A DNA stretch of 64,000 bases from contig OZ025808.1 in assembly GCA_964019425.1 (NCBI GenBank), positions 124,001 through 188,000 on the forward strand. Direction: 5' to 3'. The stretch's first letter is position 1. Each line of letters begins with the position of its first letter. The DNA comes from Flectonema sp. DT1601 (lineage: Eukaryota > Euglenozoa > Diplonemea > Diplonemida > Diplonemidae). The position numbers and the translations under genes are program-made. The notes below the pieces were generated by a model, which worked only from the letters and a program-made list of their open reading frames with translations, made no database searches and was not told the origin of the DNA. Shown in pieces: positions 22,001 through 32,297 of this stretch.

Positions 22001-25000
22001 TTCTCTTTTGTTGTTCTAATTTTCTCAAATCTGCAGCTACTTGTAATTCCGATGCAGTTGATCCAAACCTATCAGACAAGACACACGCTAATAGAGCAGA
22101 ACCATGTTTTTGTCGTCTTATGAGTACCTCTCGTTGCCATTGTTTTAGTGAACGACGAGCTTGCATTCGGTATTGAGAATCGGCATCACCGGAGATGCCA
22201 GAGGGTGATGATGAACTACTATCTTGATTATTAGATTCAAAGAAAACAACACGAATTGATTTATTACTGTCACTACTCTTACTGCTGTTGGCTTCCATGT
22301 TTCCAATTTGAGAATCTGGTTGGCTGTAGGCATCACAGTTTATGTGATCTGGTTGTGAATACGCAGTTGAGTCAGAATGGCTATTCCATTGTGAATTCGA
22401 GCTATTGCTATCAATAGTTTCCATGTCCGGTTGATTTTCGAATGATTGCTGTGCGGTACTTGTTAATGATGATAAATTTAAAACAGGAATGTGATTTATG
22501 GCTTTAGTAACATCCATATTATCCTGTGAGTGAATAATCTTTGCTTCAAACAACTCGCCATCCGTAATAGTTTCAAGTGCGATCGGTACGTCTAATTCAT
22601 CACCAATCTTTTTATAAAAGAATACCTCAACAGTATCCAAGAGACCAAGAGCATTTCGAATTCTTCCCTTTGGAACTTCCTCAGATTCCCATTCTTTAAC
22701 ATAAATAGGAATTGTATTACCAAAGGTTTTAACAAATACTCGTTTAGGTTCTGTTAAATCACTGCTATTGTCATTGTATTCCGCATCAATGGATTCTAGG
22801 TGTGTTCGTGCTGCTGCGAGGATTGCTATCAATTGTTTTGTTTTAGTTGTTACTACTTCGTATTGCTTTATTCGAGAATTAGCTAGTAATGAAGTATACT
22901 GTAATTCATTTATGTTGTGGGGGATGCATCCCAAGTCACAGACTGATCTAATCCAAGAGAGAGTTTGAAGAAGTGAGTCTGTTGGTAATTGAATTGGCGG
23001 GTCGTTATCTACAAAAGTTGGACTCAAGTACTGCTCAACGTCTAGTGCGATTGAACCACAGTCAGTTATATAAACTTCGTTAAGAGTAAAGACTTGACCA
23101 CGTGTTTGAATAGTTAAATTAGCATGATGGTTTCCCATACTTCCTGAACTCGGTCTGAGTGACGACCTCAAAATAGAAAATCTCCTCGGTATTTCTTCAA
23201 GCATTATCTCTATGGTGCTATTTCTTTGAATGCATTGCGTCTTCAAAGTTTTCCCACCTTCTGGTTCCGGAAGATGAATTTTCACATCCAGATCGATTCC
23301 CGCCGAGAGTAATAATTCATGCTGTTTTGATAACATAGTTCTCCGTTCACGGACTAACGATGTTGTGGTGTTGGTGTCAAGAGTGTCGCAGTCTGACGAT
23401 TCGATTTCACTGTTTCTGTCGACATTATCTAAACAGTCTTGCACTGCTGATGATAAGATGCTACTAATTTGCTCAAGATCTCTCAGTAATTTCAGTTTAT
23501 GAGGAAACGTAGCGATATCAATATACAATCCAGTATCGGCACTGCGATCACCATCGAATGCTTCTATGTCATTGTATAATGATAACAGAGGATGAACTTT
23601 TTGCAACGTAATAGAAATCTTATGGCTATAGTCATTTATCTGACTTGAAGAGAAACCGATACCGGATTCGTTCTTATCGAGTAGTAAAGAAGCTGTGTGT
23701 TCATCGAACGATGTATTTGATGAAGTAGAGATGCTATCGGAGTCTACATCATCGTTATGTTCTTCACTGATTCCCGCTGGGTTATATATTGCGAAGGATT
23801 CTATCAATAGAGCTACCATAAGGTTGATTACAATACAATTTCCGATAACAAATATCACGAAAAAGAAGAAAGCAGATGCCCCTCCATGCTTATTCATCGT
23901 CGCAGTCGCAATAGCCATCCAATTATCTCCAGTTAGAATGATGAAGATTGTTAAAGCAGAGTTCCCAATACCGTGAAAATTCGATCGAAGACCTTCTAAT
24001 CGTCCTTCACCAGAACCAAACGCAGCAACACCAAACGTCGCAGCGACCAGTATCAAAATCATTAAAATGAGGACTAAGTTTAGCACCCCAGAAAAGGCAT
24101 GCAAGATTGCGTCTAAAAGAACTCTTAACACACTCCATCTGTTAACAATTCTTATAACCCGAGCAGTTCTAAAGACACTGAAAGTGAAGGCACCTGCGCC
24201 TGTTGCCATTTCTGGTATTGATAACAACACCAATATCAAGTCCAGAATGTTATACGGGTCATGTAAGTATTCTATCTGTAAGGCTGCTATCTTAAGTGTT
24301 GCTTCAATGATAAATATCCAAGCACATGTTAAGTTAATTATTGAAACAGTTGTTTCTGTAGTAGTGTCAATGCCGTAGTGATCGATTCCAAGAGCTGCGA
24401 CGTTAACTAATGTCACAAATAACATTATAGCTGTAAATATAAAGTGTTTTACTAAGCCTTGAAGGTGCCATTTTAAACGAACGCACAGTGCGGAAGGTGT
24501 GTCTTGTTCAGCGGCAACTGAACGGATTCTTCGTTCTGGTTCAATAGCGTCGTCATCAGTTGGAATATTGTCTTCTGATTGCTCGTCGCTAGTGTTGTCT
24601 GGTTCTGTTGTTGCTGTTGTTGGTTTTTTCTTGTCTTTTTCTACTTCAGAAGCTTCCACTCGATGTTGCTGTTCCTTCTGATCATCACCCTTTATTACGT
24701 CCCTTCGAATTTCAGCAACAGCATCCACCACTAGACTATGAATTTCAAACTGATCATCATTCACTGTGTCGTCATTTATTTTACTTTTTTTCTTAACTTC
24801 AAATTTCATTCCCGTTCCAAGCAAGAGTCTCCTATGAGGGAATAAGACAGCCAGTGGTCCGTGCATTAGACTACTTAAGAAAATGTTACAGACTCCATAG
24901 TGTTTGATATTCATTGATTCAGGTCTGATTTGAGTGTTGTCACGTGCAGTTCGAACTTTAGCAACGAGAACAGCGATTACTAAATTAAAGAATATCTGAG

Positions 25001-26042
25001 ATCCTAAGAAAGTTATTATCACAAAGAAGATCCAGGCTCCCCATCCAGAGACTTGTTGTGCTTTGAGCATGTCCTGATGCCACTCATCGAGTGTTACTAA
25101 CTTAAATATTACTAACAAAGCGTGGGCGACGTTATCATAATTTAAATATACTCCACCAAACTGATCAGTATCAACTCCACAATATTGAGATACGAAAACT
25201 CCATTTGTCTCAATCGTGCAGCTTCGACCAGCAACAGCACTGTTGCTGCAGTGATTCGTATCATTTTGGATTAGAACGCTTTTTGTTGCATTTGAACCAT
25301 TGATGGGATCAGACAGAAAGGCAAAGCAACGTTGATGCATTGAACCTTTCCATATTTCAACACTTATAAGAGCGAGTATCCACATAAAAACTACTAAAAC
25401 AAAGAAGAAATCAACCATAGTAGTCATGCACTCCACGAGAGCTGAAATGACAACGGCGACGCTGCGTAAGCTGCGCATTGATCGAAGGGGTCGTAGGAAT
25501 CTTATCAAGCGAATAGTACCCAATTTAGCTCCTCCATGAAAGAGTTCAACAACACGAGCTACAACAACAGAGAAGTCGAGGATATTCCATGGGTCTCTAA
25601 AGTATGAATGTTTATGAAATACGATTCCTAATGCGGTAAACTTTAATCCGATTTCCACAATGAAGAATGCTGTCGCAATGTAGTCGATGATATCAAACAC
25701 TCCACTCACAGAACTGTTAGTAATTGTTTCATCAGTCATCACGAGTGCTACAGAGCTAAGAAATATCCAAAACAACACCGTAAACCTAAACACGTTACTA
25801 TCGACTAATTTAACACACCAACAACGTACGTGAGATTTCGGATCTACACAACCTCCTATCTGACTTGTGTAGGTATAGTCAAATGTTATTTGCTCGACAT
25901 CACAAACTCTTGCAATCAAACTCCGTCGTACTTCACTAAGACCAACCCTCCGTATTACCAATTGATTTGTGTCAAAGTGAGGGTCTTCTCTAGCAGGGGC
26001 ATCCTGCAGTGTTACAAGTGCTGCAGCCCTTCCGATAGGCAT
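19071..26042 (-). CDS. Four-domain voltage-gated cation channel alpha subunit
   Basis: A single exon of 2323 residues, typical of Cav/Nav-type channels in length and layout. Four six-helix domains are visible. Voltage-sensor S4 helices are RLIRFLRPLRSMRSLRSV (DI), FRTARVIRIVNRWSVLR (DII), LRAFRSLRAIRLLLIV (DIII) and LRAVRCAKVIRLF (DIV, fewer charges). The pore loops read TLDEW, TGDNW, LGDGW and TAEGW, so the selectivity ring is Asp319/Asp706/Asp1594/Glu1880. By family knowledge an all-acidic ring means calcium selectivity (EEEE in high-voltage-activated Cav, EEDD in T-type, DDDD in CatSper), and this combination matches none of those. The DII-DIII linker is very long (about 600 residues, Ser-rich). 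The C-terminal tail (about 370 residues) has an IQ-like basic helix (AYVSYSARRIKK). It is probably a plasma or ciliary membrane calcium channel. Confidence 0.93.
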   Translation of the reverse strand: MPIGRAAALVTLQDAPAREDPHFDTNQLVIRRVGLSEVRRSLIARVCDVEQITFDYTYTSQIGGCVDPKSHVRCWCVKLVDSNVFRFTVLFWIFLSSVALVMTDETITNSSVSGVFDIIDYIATAFFIVEIGLKFTALGIVFHKHSYFRDPWNILDFSVVVARVVELFHGGAKLGTIRLIRFLRPLRSMRSLRSVAVVISALVECMTTMVDFFFVLVVFMWILALISVEIWKGSMHQRCFAFLSDPINGSNATKSVLIQNDTNHCSNSAVAGRSCTIETNGVFVSQYCGVDTDQFGGVYLNYDNVAHALLVIFKLVTLDEWHQDMLKAQQVSGWGAWIFFVIITFLGSQIFFNLVIAVLVAKVRTARDNTQIRPESMNIKHYGVCNIFLSSLMHGPLAVLFPHRRLLLGTGMKFEVKKKSKINDDTVNDDQFEIHSLVVDAVAEIRRDVIKGDDQKEQQHRVEASEVEKDKKKPTTATTEPDNTSDEQSEDNIPTDDDAIEPERRIRSVAAEQDTPSALCVRLKWHLQGLVKHFIFTAIMLFVTLVNVAALGIDHYGIDTTTETTVSIINLTCAWIFIIEATLKIAALQIEYLHDPYNILDLILVLLSIPEMATGAGAFTFSVFRTARVIRIVNRWSVLRVLLDAILHAFSGVLNLVLILMILILVAATFGVAAFGSGEGRLEGLRSNFHGIGNSALTIFIILTGDNWMAIATATMNKHGGASAFFFFVIFVIGNCIVINLMVALLIESFAIYNPAGISEEHNDDVDSDSISTSSNTSFDEHTASLLLDKNESGIGFSSSQINDYSHKISITLQKVHPLLSLYNDIEAFDGDRSADTGLYIDIATFPHKLKLLRDLEQISSILSSAVQDCLDNVDRNSEIESSDCDTLDTNTTTSLVRERRTMLSKQHELLLSAGIDLDVKIHLPEPEGGKTLKTQCIQRNSTIEIMLEEIPRRFSILRSSLRPSSGSMGNHHANLTIQTRGQVFTLNEVYITDCGSIALDVEQYLSPTFVDNDPPIQLPTDSLLQTLSWIRSVCDLGCIPHNINELQYTSLLANSRIKQYEVVTTKTKQLIAILAAARTHLESIDAEYNDNSSDLTEPKRVFVKTFGNTIPIYVKEWESEEVPKGRIRNALGLLDTVEVFFYKKIGDELDVPIALETITDGELFEAKIIHSQDNMDVTKAINHIPVLNLSSLTSTAQQSFENQPDMETIDSNSSNSQWNSHSDSTAYSQPDHINCDAYSQPDSQIGNMEANSSKSSDSNKSIRVVFFESNNQDSSSSSPSGISGDADSQYRMQARRSLKQWQREVLIRRQKHGSALLACVLSDRFGSTASELQVAADLRKLEQQKRTGLPVLHGKSLCFFEPLDPFRGTVYKIVEDYRFKHAVTALIALDCAINSLDCPATRESHDAEIGLLVADYIFTVLFAIEMMMYMIAYGVFPTNDLGQDAYFRCSWNRIDFFVVVSSATSLIWTDVEILRAFRSLRAIRLLLIVPTVRATVTALLMSLPQMMNILCFCVFVWFVFAVLGVQLLKGRLGMCDDLDVEYKNECVGTYETNITNAFGIANVTLERKWLLPPTGYDNVGDAMLSLWQIALGDGWSDQMYRAMDSSGIDHSVKPGENTSWPLAMFFLSFVVIGQLFISNLFIGVLFDQFHTVKERNQGFQLISNQQRSWIQAQKVLLRLPLVAEPKPPKNQSRQFCFQIVSHRYYEYFAISIVLVNLGFLSSSYYNMGDDHEKAVHVVSHIIVSYFTLEAILKIMATDPGTYLHDPWNRLDIATTIATWMCIFLFNKSSIAALRAVRCAKVIRLFSNAKGVELLFQTLIACLPGCLNVGTLLFVIFFVFGVFGVSAFGNVIKNEGINEYTNFDNLAYALVSLYQASTAEGWVSMMEGCSVQPPNCSPNNNNCGTHWAKLYFVLFMFLGSFITLNLFITILLESFIETSRGLILAEKLEGFNLFKSRWLRLDPDASRLLKASDGIKLLRSLPPPLWRSAIGIGNISPVVHTLNELGKMHIPLNIDREISYNDTLSSLVLKIFNLKIEDGFSVSDRVGSAIPVQYLRTEFALPHYYAAAIISDAYVSYSARRIKKSVSQQYITREKKLVATLNKTQQRHKSFVDKVKRHCDRTDFTKRSNEKYDNIESNNNNNVTEIHKRDPPIRKSRAISSKLEDTYKTNSDNEEDDCFSLNVTDLFTTDYDDSSVGGDQQHQSNNNYAGILRNSSPEFSDSVVSLSKVISPADDISWSSGSSPVHQSSQIDGTYRRRIVRDPFIISPYYQNTSVRSSVGIAHGAASVTSSRSIASRPVAAPALRRKPRKYPWNSADALQPPK

Positions 26043-26369
26043 CTCATCAAAGAAATTTTATAATAACGATTGACGAAGTATGATGAATACCCTGGAAGTG
26101 ATAAGTAAATATAACAAAGAAAAAGACTTCTAACAAAATACGACAACTAACTAATTAAAACAATAAAACATCCATCAATTCTGATCTGTAACAAGAAAAC
26201 ATAATTTAACATTCCGACAGCAATCAGTTAACAGTTCTACGAAGTGTAAGGTAATCGCGTACAAATAGCAACTGGCATAAAATATTAACTTTTGCTAACC
26301 CTTATAGGTAGCAATTAGGTTTTCGAGGGTATACAGTAATTAAAACATATCGAGTGAATTGAGAACGAA
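26043..26369. other. Short intergenic region
   Basis: 327 bases between the channel start and the upstream gene's stop. It is AT-rich and I see no gene or repeat in it. Confidence 0.6.
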
Positions 26370-27032
26370 TCAGAGATAGAAAGAAGAAGCATCAGACATG
26401 CCCCTCAACTTAGCGACTGTTGTGGATTCTTGGTATCTGAAACCTTCTAAGATATCGATTCGATAACAATTATAACCGGTAGCCGCTATGGTTGAATCTT
26501 TATTCATAAGTTGTGGTTGAGATCCGTCTTTCAGATCTACAGAAGGAGCAGCAAGAAACCATCGGCTACCTGAACGTAAAGACAACAACAGACATCCTTC
26601 AATCTCTTCTACCTCAGGTGGTACTTTTGATCTCCATTTTCTTGGAGGATAAACACAAATTTCACTTTCATCCTTAACTGTGATTAGATGAATCGCATTA
26701 TTAGTTTCCGTATTGAATTCATCTTCTGATCGAAATCGAAAACCAGCTTCCCTATCAATCCGTTGACAAGTCCAACCTATTTGTACTTCAGTTTTGTCAT
26801 AATTATCTGAGGCTGTATACCGTCTAGGTTTATAAATATGTTTACCATCAGTGTAAGTGATATCCCTCCACATACTTTTGTAACAGTGATAGGTTGCTGT
26901 TTCATTTTCATTTTGTACTACTAATATTATGTCTCCGATACGCATTCGCTCGTGCATTCGCTCGCGCTCTCTGCCTGTGAGATTTTTTGACCATTCGCAT
27001 AGGTTGACAGTCGAAATAGTTTGTAAAGTCAT
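26370..27032 (-). CDS. Unrecognised 220-residue protein
   Basis: A single exon starting MTLQTISTVNLCEWSKNLTG. The sequence is rich in aromatic and charged residues and in predicted strands, and has two similar stretches, 'WTCQRIDREAGFRFRSEDEF' and 'YNCYRIDILEGFRYQESTTV'. This suggests an internal duplication of a beta-rich unit. There is no signal peptide, membrane segment or known catalytic motif. It lies immediately upstream of the channel gene on the same strand; that alone does not establish a functional link. Coding status is supported by length and even composition. Confidence 0.65.
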   Translation of the reverse strand: MTLQTISTVNLCEWSKNLTGRERERMHERMRIGDIILVVQNENETATYHCYKSMWRDITYTDGKHIYKPRRYTASDNYDKTEVQIGWTCQRIDREAGFRFRSEDEFNTETNNAIHLITVKDESEICVYPPRKWRSKVPPEVEEIEGCLLLSLRSGSRWFLAAPSVDLKDGSQPQLMNKDSTIAATGYNCYRIDILEGFRYQESTTVAKLRGMSDASSFYL

Positions 27033-27231
27033 TTAATGTTTATTGTTATATCTGTGTTATGTATATAAGGTAATCAGGTAAACAGGCTGATTGTAATTTC
27101 GTAATATGGACTGTTCTCTCATTTTCTGACGCTGTTAATTAAAATAATAACATTCTGTTAAATAACAAATCCTTTCTAAAAGAAATATTTTTCGTAGAGC
27201 AGCCATCTGCAACACTCGAGTGTTCAAATTC

Positions 27232-27276
<45 letters not shown>

Positions 27277-28156
27277 TCTCTCCTCCTTTTAGGTATTTCT
27301 TTTGTTTTGTTTTCTGTGCTTCAGTTGTTGTTTTTGTTTTGTTTTTTTGTAACTTCGTCTTATGCTCTCTCCCTCTCACTCATTTTTTTTTCTTTTTTCC
27401 CTCTCAGTCAGGTTCGTCACATCGCACTACTATTTTCTACCTTTCTTGTGAGATAAACACAAAAGCAATTAAACTGCACGTTTATTTCAACGCATAGATC
27501 GCGAGAGTTGAACGTCGAGATACAACTCGCGTTAGATTATAACGGAACCTGTCAACAGACCTCTCAACATGATTACCCAAAAGTAAATACCTCCTTTATT
27601 CTGAATTCCAATATTGTATTGAAAGGGGAAAAAAAAAAAAAAAAGAAAAAAAAAAAGAAAAAAAAGAAACATGTGCATAGAGGAAAGAATAAAAGAAAAA
27701 AAAAGAAAAGCTTCCACAATTTCTGGTTTTTTTTATTTATTTATTTTTTTTTTTTTTTCGTTCGCGTTTCCTTGTTCTTTATACAACTTAAGATTTTCCG
27801 ACCTTTCTTTTTTTTTTCTTTTTCTGTTTTTTTCTTTCAACATAAGGGGGTTGGGAAATTCACTTTTCAAGATGTAGTATGGACCATTCATTCTTATCAT
27901 GATGCGTGAATACACTCGCTATCGTAAGAAATGCTACTCTGCAAGTCCCTTACATTGTACGCGACTAATAAAAACCGAAGGGAAGGAAAAAAAAAAAGAT
28001 CAGATGTACGAGTAACACTATTCTGCTTTGTTTGTGCACTGAAACTGTAACCTGGATAGACTTAAGTGCTAGTAAGAATTACATGTGCATTATTTTCTCT
28101 TTTTTTTTTAACCCATCTGCAGGGTTTGTGTGTTCGGTACAAAAGAAAAATGAATC

Positions 28157-28189
<33 letters not shown>

Positions 28190-29401
28190 CATCATCATCT
28201 CATGATATCGAGCAAATATCACTAAGCTACCAAAGTACTTGCACCAATGGAGCGAGATCTCAATCCCTGCAGCAGCTCAACGTCATGGGGCTAGATTTAG
28301 GCAGGAACAACAATAATTATTTTGACTAACAAACAAGAAAATCAAATCAGCACAACAGAAGGCATTCGCCAACCGAGTTGTCTACTCGCACAAAAAAGAT
28401 ATATACGTGGAGTTGAAAGCGTTCTTATTCTTTATATTTCCTTCCTGATGCATAAAGCAGATAGTGTACTCTTGCTAGTTCACTTTTGGATTAAACGCCC
28501 CTCTATGAGCCTGAGCCACAACCCATTGACCATAGAGCTTGTTTCCATACTGGCACTACCTATCCCGACTAACGGTATAAGGGGATGATAAAAACAAATA
28601 AAAGAATGAAGAAGATCACTTGCGGGTTGCAAAAACTGCAAAAGAAAAAATCAGGTAGACCCCAGCTCAAAAGCAAGGGTAAACTTTTTGTCGTGTCGTG
28701 AAAAATAAGAAGAAAGAAAAAAAGGGCAACACTAGTGTGGTGGCGGGATGTACGAGACGATGGAAAACTGTTCATCAGATGAAGAAATCAACTGTTTTAA
28801 AAAAAAGTGAAAACGGGCATTGGGAAACATGCATGGAAAAAAAGACGACCAAACTTATTTATGTTTTTTTCTTTTTTTTTTTTTTTCTTTTTGGGACACA
28901 CAACATTTGAAATTGCGGAAAGTATTTAAATACATCCGATCCGCCCTACTCACGTTTTTTTTTTTTTTTTTTTTTCTCCCCCCCCATTCTTTTTTTTCTG
29001 TTTTCCTTTCATTGAATCACACTTTCTAAATATCCATCTTGCATTGCATTAAAGTTAGCTCGACTGCATTAAAAAAAAGAACAAAGAAACCAACTCACCT
29101 TCCATGACATGTAGCTAGACTTTTGAATAAGCAATCCTTTCCATTTTTGTATTTATTGGGGGTGGTTACTTGATATTGTTATTAAATATAAAGCAACTTT
29201 TGGGGGTTTATTTCTTATTCTGTTTTCTTTCGGTTTTCGTTCTATTTCTTCCTAATTGCATTTTTTTTTTTTCTTTTTTTTTTTCTTTTTCCTCCATCGT
29301 CGTGGAGAAGAAAAAGATTTTGGCATTAAAAAAATATAACAAGCATTAAATCCGAACAGAGGAGAGCACGCAATAAGTCAAAGTAACAGGCCGCAATAAT
29401 T
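27033..29401. other. Gene-free interval, 2.4 kb, homopolymer-rich
   Basis: No gene seen. It contains a 36-base T-run at 27235-27270, A-runs around 27629-27669 and 28157-28185, and T-rich blocks near 28950-29005. Open frames on both strands are translations of these tracts. No further coding exon for the NOT1-type gene was recognised here. Confidence 0.55.
27235..27270 (+). repeat. Poly(T) tract, 36 bases
   Basis: An uninterrupted T-run in intergenic DNA. Confidence 0.9.
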
Positions 29402-32264
29402 TTACGTAGATGTGTCTGCAGCTGGAGCTTTCTCTGGCTCTGGTGCTGGCTCTTCTTGACTTGGAGCAGCAACAGGAGTCTCCACAACAGGGGGTTGCTC
29501 CTTCACTTCAACAGGTGTTTCCTTTGGTGTTTCTACTAATGGTGGTGCCTCACTGACAGGTTCTTCTTCAACAGCTGGTTTTGTTTCCTTCTTCTCACTC
29601 TCCACTGGTTTTTCAACAGGCTTTGGTTCCTCGGCAACGACAGCAGCAGGCTGTCCCTCAGCAGGCTGAGATGACTGCGGCTGTGGCTGTTGCACCTTCT
29701 GCTGTCTCTTACTGCGCTCACTTCCCTTTTTAGCAATCGCCTGCAGAGCATCTAACGTGTTTCTCAAGTCCTTCTGAGATGTTAGTTTTTCATCGACGAG
29801 GCATTTCTGTACGATGCTGCCTGCGAATTCAACAACAGTTCGTTCGTTGCTCTCCTGTTTGTTATTTTATAGATCCCTCCTTCAGTTGTTGTAAAGTTCC
29901 TAATTCAAATTATGAACGAAAGTCATACCCGAAGAGCTTCAGTGAGCTGAGCGTCAAATTTCTGAACATCAATAAGACGGAGGCGGATGAAATTAACCGC
30001 AATGTCTTTGTTTTTCCTGTTTTTTTTTGTTAAATATAATGAATGAAGATTATTGTTTTCCTAACAGTTTTTAAGAAAATAAAGTGTACAAACCATTTCA
30101 TTGGAGATGCCAGAAACAAAGATGTTAACTCAGCAGTAATTTTCTCGGAATTCTTCTCGCGAACAGACTGAAGTATGAAGAGACAAATTTCATTGAGAAG
30201 CATAGCAACGTGAAGACCATGCTGATCTTTGTTTTTCTGATGTACAGAAATATCTTCACCCAATTGATAAACTCTTTGGAACGTATACTTGGCAAAGGCA
30301 ACAGCTGTGTCTTCCTTAATAAGTTGAGGAATGCAACAAAGTGATTTACGAATATTTTCATGATGCGTCGACTGAGTCCCCTTCGTAAAGTTTGGATGAG
30401 TCAAACTGAGAACATGATCTTCTGGAGGGTTCTTCTCACGGTAGTGTTTATCAGTTTCTGATTCTATCGCTTTGAGTACAGTTGTCAACTTTTCAACAGC
30501 CTTGTGTTGTTCAGGTAATGAAGTAGTACTCATTTTTGAGAATTCTTTGTACACATTTAAGTGTTTTGATGTTAATCCAGTTTTTGGTCGATGGTTTGCA
30601 GGAAGCGTTCTTACGAAGTCAGATTTCTCAGTTGGATCCCAAGATTTTCCCTCACGACGGTCTCTGAAGTGAATTTCCAGTATTTTATCCATTTCACGGG
30701 AGGCTTCTTCAACAGCAACCTTTTCGATGATTGAAACACCAAAATCTAAGTTTTCCCTGACCAAGGTATCAATTGGACCTGCAGGAACTTGTGGCATTGC
30801 CTTCGTCAAATTACCTTTCATTGTAACCTTCAACATCTCCTTACAAGTTGCTATTGCTAAGTGTGCTGCCAAACACTTCACCATTTGCTGTGCTGCAGTC
30901 TTCATCTTAGAAGTGTCTTGTTCAGTAGCAAAGTCCTTGATGACCTGTTTTTTATTATGTTTAGATAAGTAAACGTTTTCTTCAATGTCACTCTCTTTAA
31001 CTAAAATATATAACAAGAAGCATACCAATTCCTTAGTAGTCGTCTTCGCTATAAAGATACTGCGTTCTGCAACAGCGTCAATCAGTTCTCCAAGAGACTT
31101 GTCAACTGCATCGACAACAAATTGTTTCATTTCACGTGTAGCGCGGATGTTGTCAGCAAAGCTGTCGGACTTGTAACGTTCCTATTTTTGTTTTTTGAAG
31201 TTAAGAGAAATGAATGAAAATTATTTATATTGTGTTTTTCTTATTTTTTCATTTAAATTTTTAAAAATGCATACCCTCCAGTTCTCTCTTCCCGGGGTGG
31301 ATGATGTCCACTTTGGGTCTTCACCTTCGTTACTGGCCTGCCATTTGCCGGAATCACTCTTCGGTTTGGTGGCAGCTGCAGGAGATGATTTTATTGACTG
31401 CTGCTGAGTCTGCTTTACTTGTTGCTGCTGTTGTCCGAGAGTAGGTCCTGCTGGACGTTGTTCCCTATCAGTTCTCTCAACCTGAGGACCACCTTGAGAT
31501 TGTTTATAAAGAGCGACTACTAATTGTTTCTGTTCTGGTGATGAGACTCTTAGATTCTCAATTGGGACGTTCATATTCTTACATAAGACTTCAACTTCAA
31601 ATTTAAGAGACAATTTGATATCTTGTAACTCATAGTAAATATCACCCATCACGTAGAGTAGCTTCATAGTCCAAGGATTTGGTGGTTTGAATACTGGACT
31701 GGTAGTACAATGCTCCAACACCTTAGAAACAAATGGCATAACGTATCTCATATTACCGTCACCAATAGAAGTTAGTAGCATATCTCTGATGTCGAGAATT
31801 CTACTCATGATTGGTTTGTTCCTTCCGATAGTTTGAATTCCAAGCCAAGATGCTAAATTCTTAAATAAAGACTTTTCTGATGCCTCCTTTGCTTTGCTGG
31901 TATTCAACAACGCCTTCACTGCTGCAACAGTAGCTTCAAGAACTGATGTGTCAAGGTCCCTGCTTCGAAGCTGCTCCATCATTTTGACGTATAACTTGTG
32001 AAAGTTTGGTTCCAAACTAGTTCTCTTTGTTACTAAATAATTAGCAAAGAAAGGATAGTATTTCGGGTCAAGTGTCTTCTGTAACTCACCACACAGGTGA
32101 ACCAAGTTAGAAGAGTCCAAGTTATTTAGAATAAATGCAACTGAGTCCTGAACCTTTACATCTGGTTGAGGGAACTGTGATCCGTAACCTTCTAAAGTTG
32201 AGATATCGTAAATGTGAGATGAGCCAATGTCCCTGTCCTTCATTGCTTGGGCTTTTTGAGCGGC

Positions 32265-32297
<33 letters not shown>

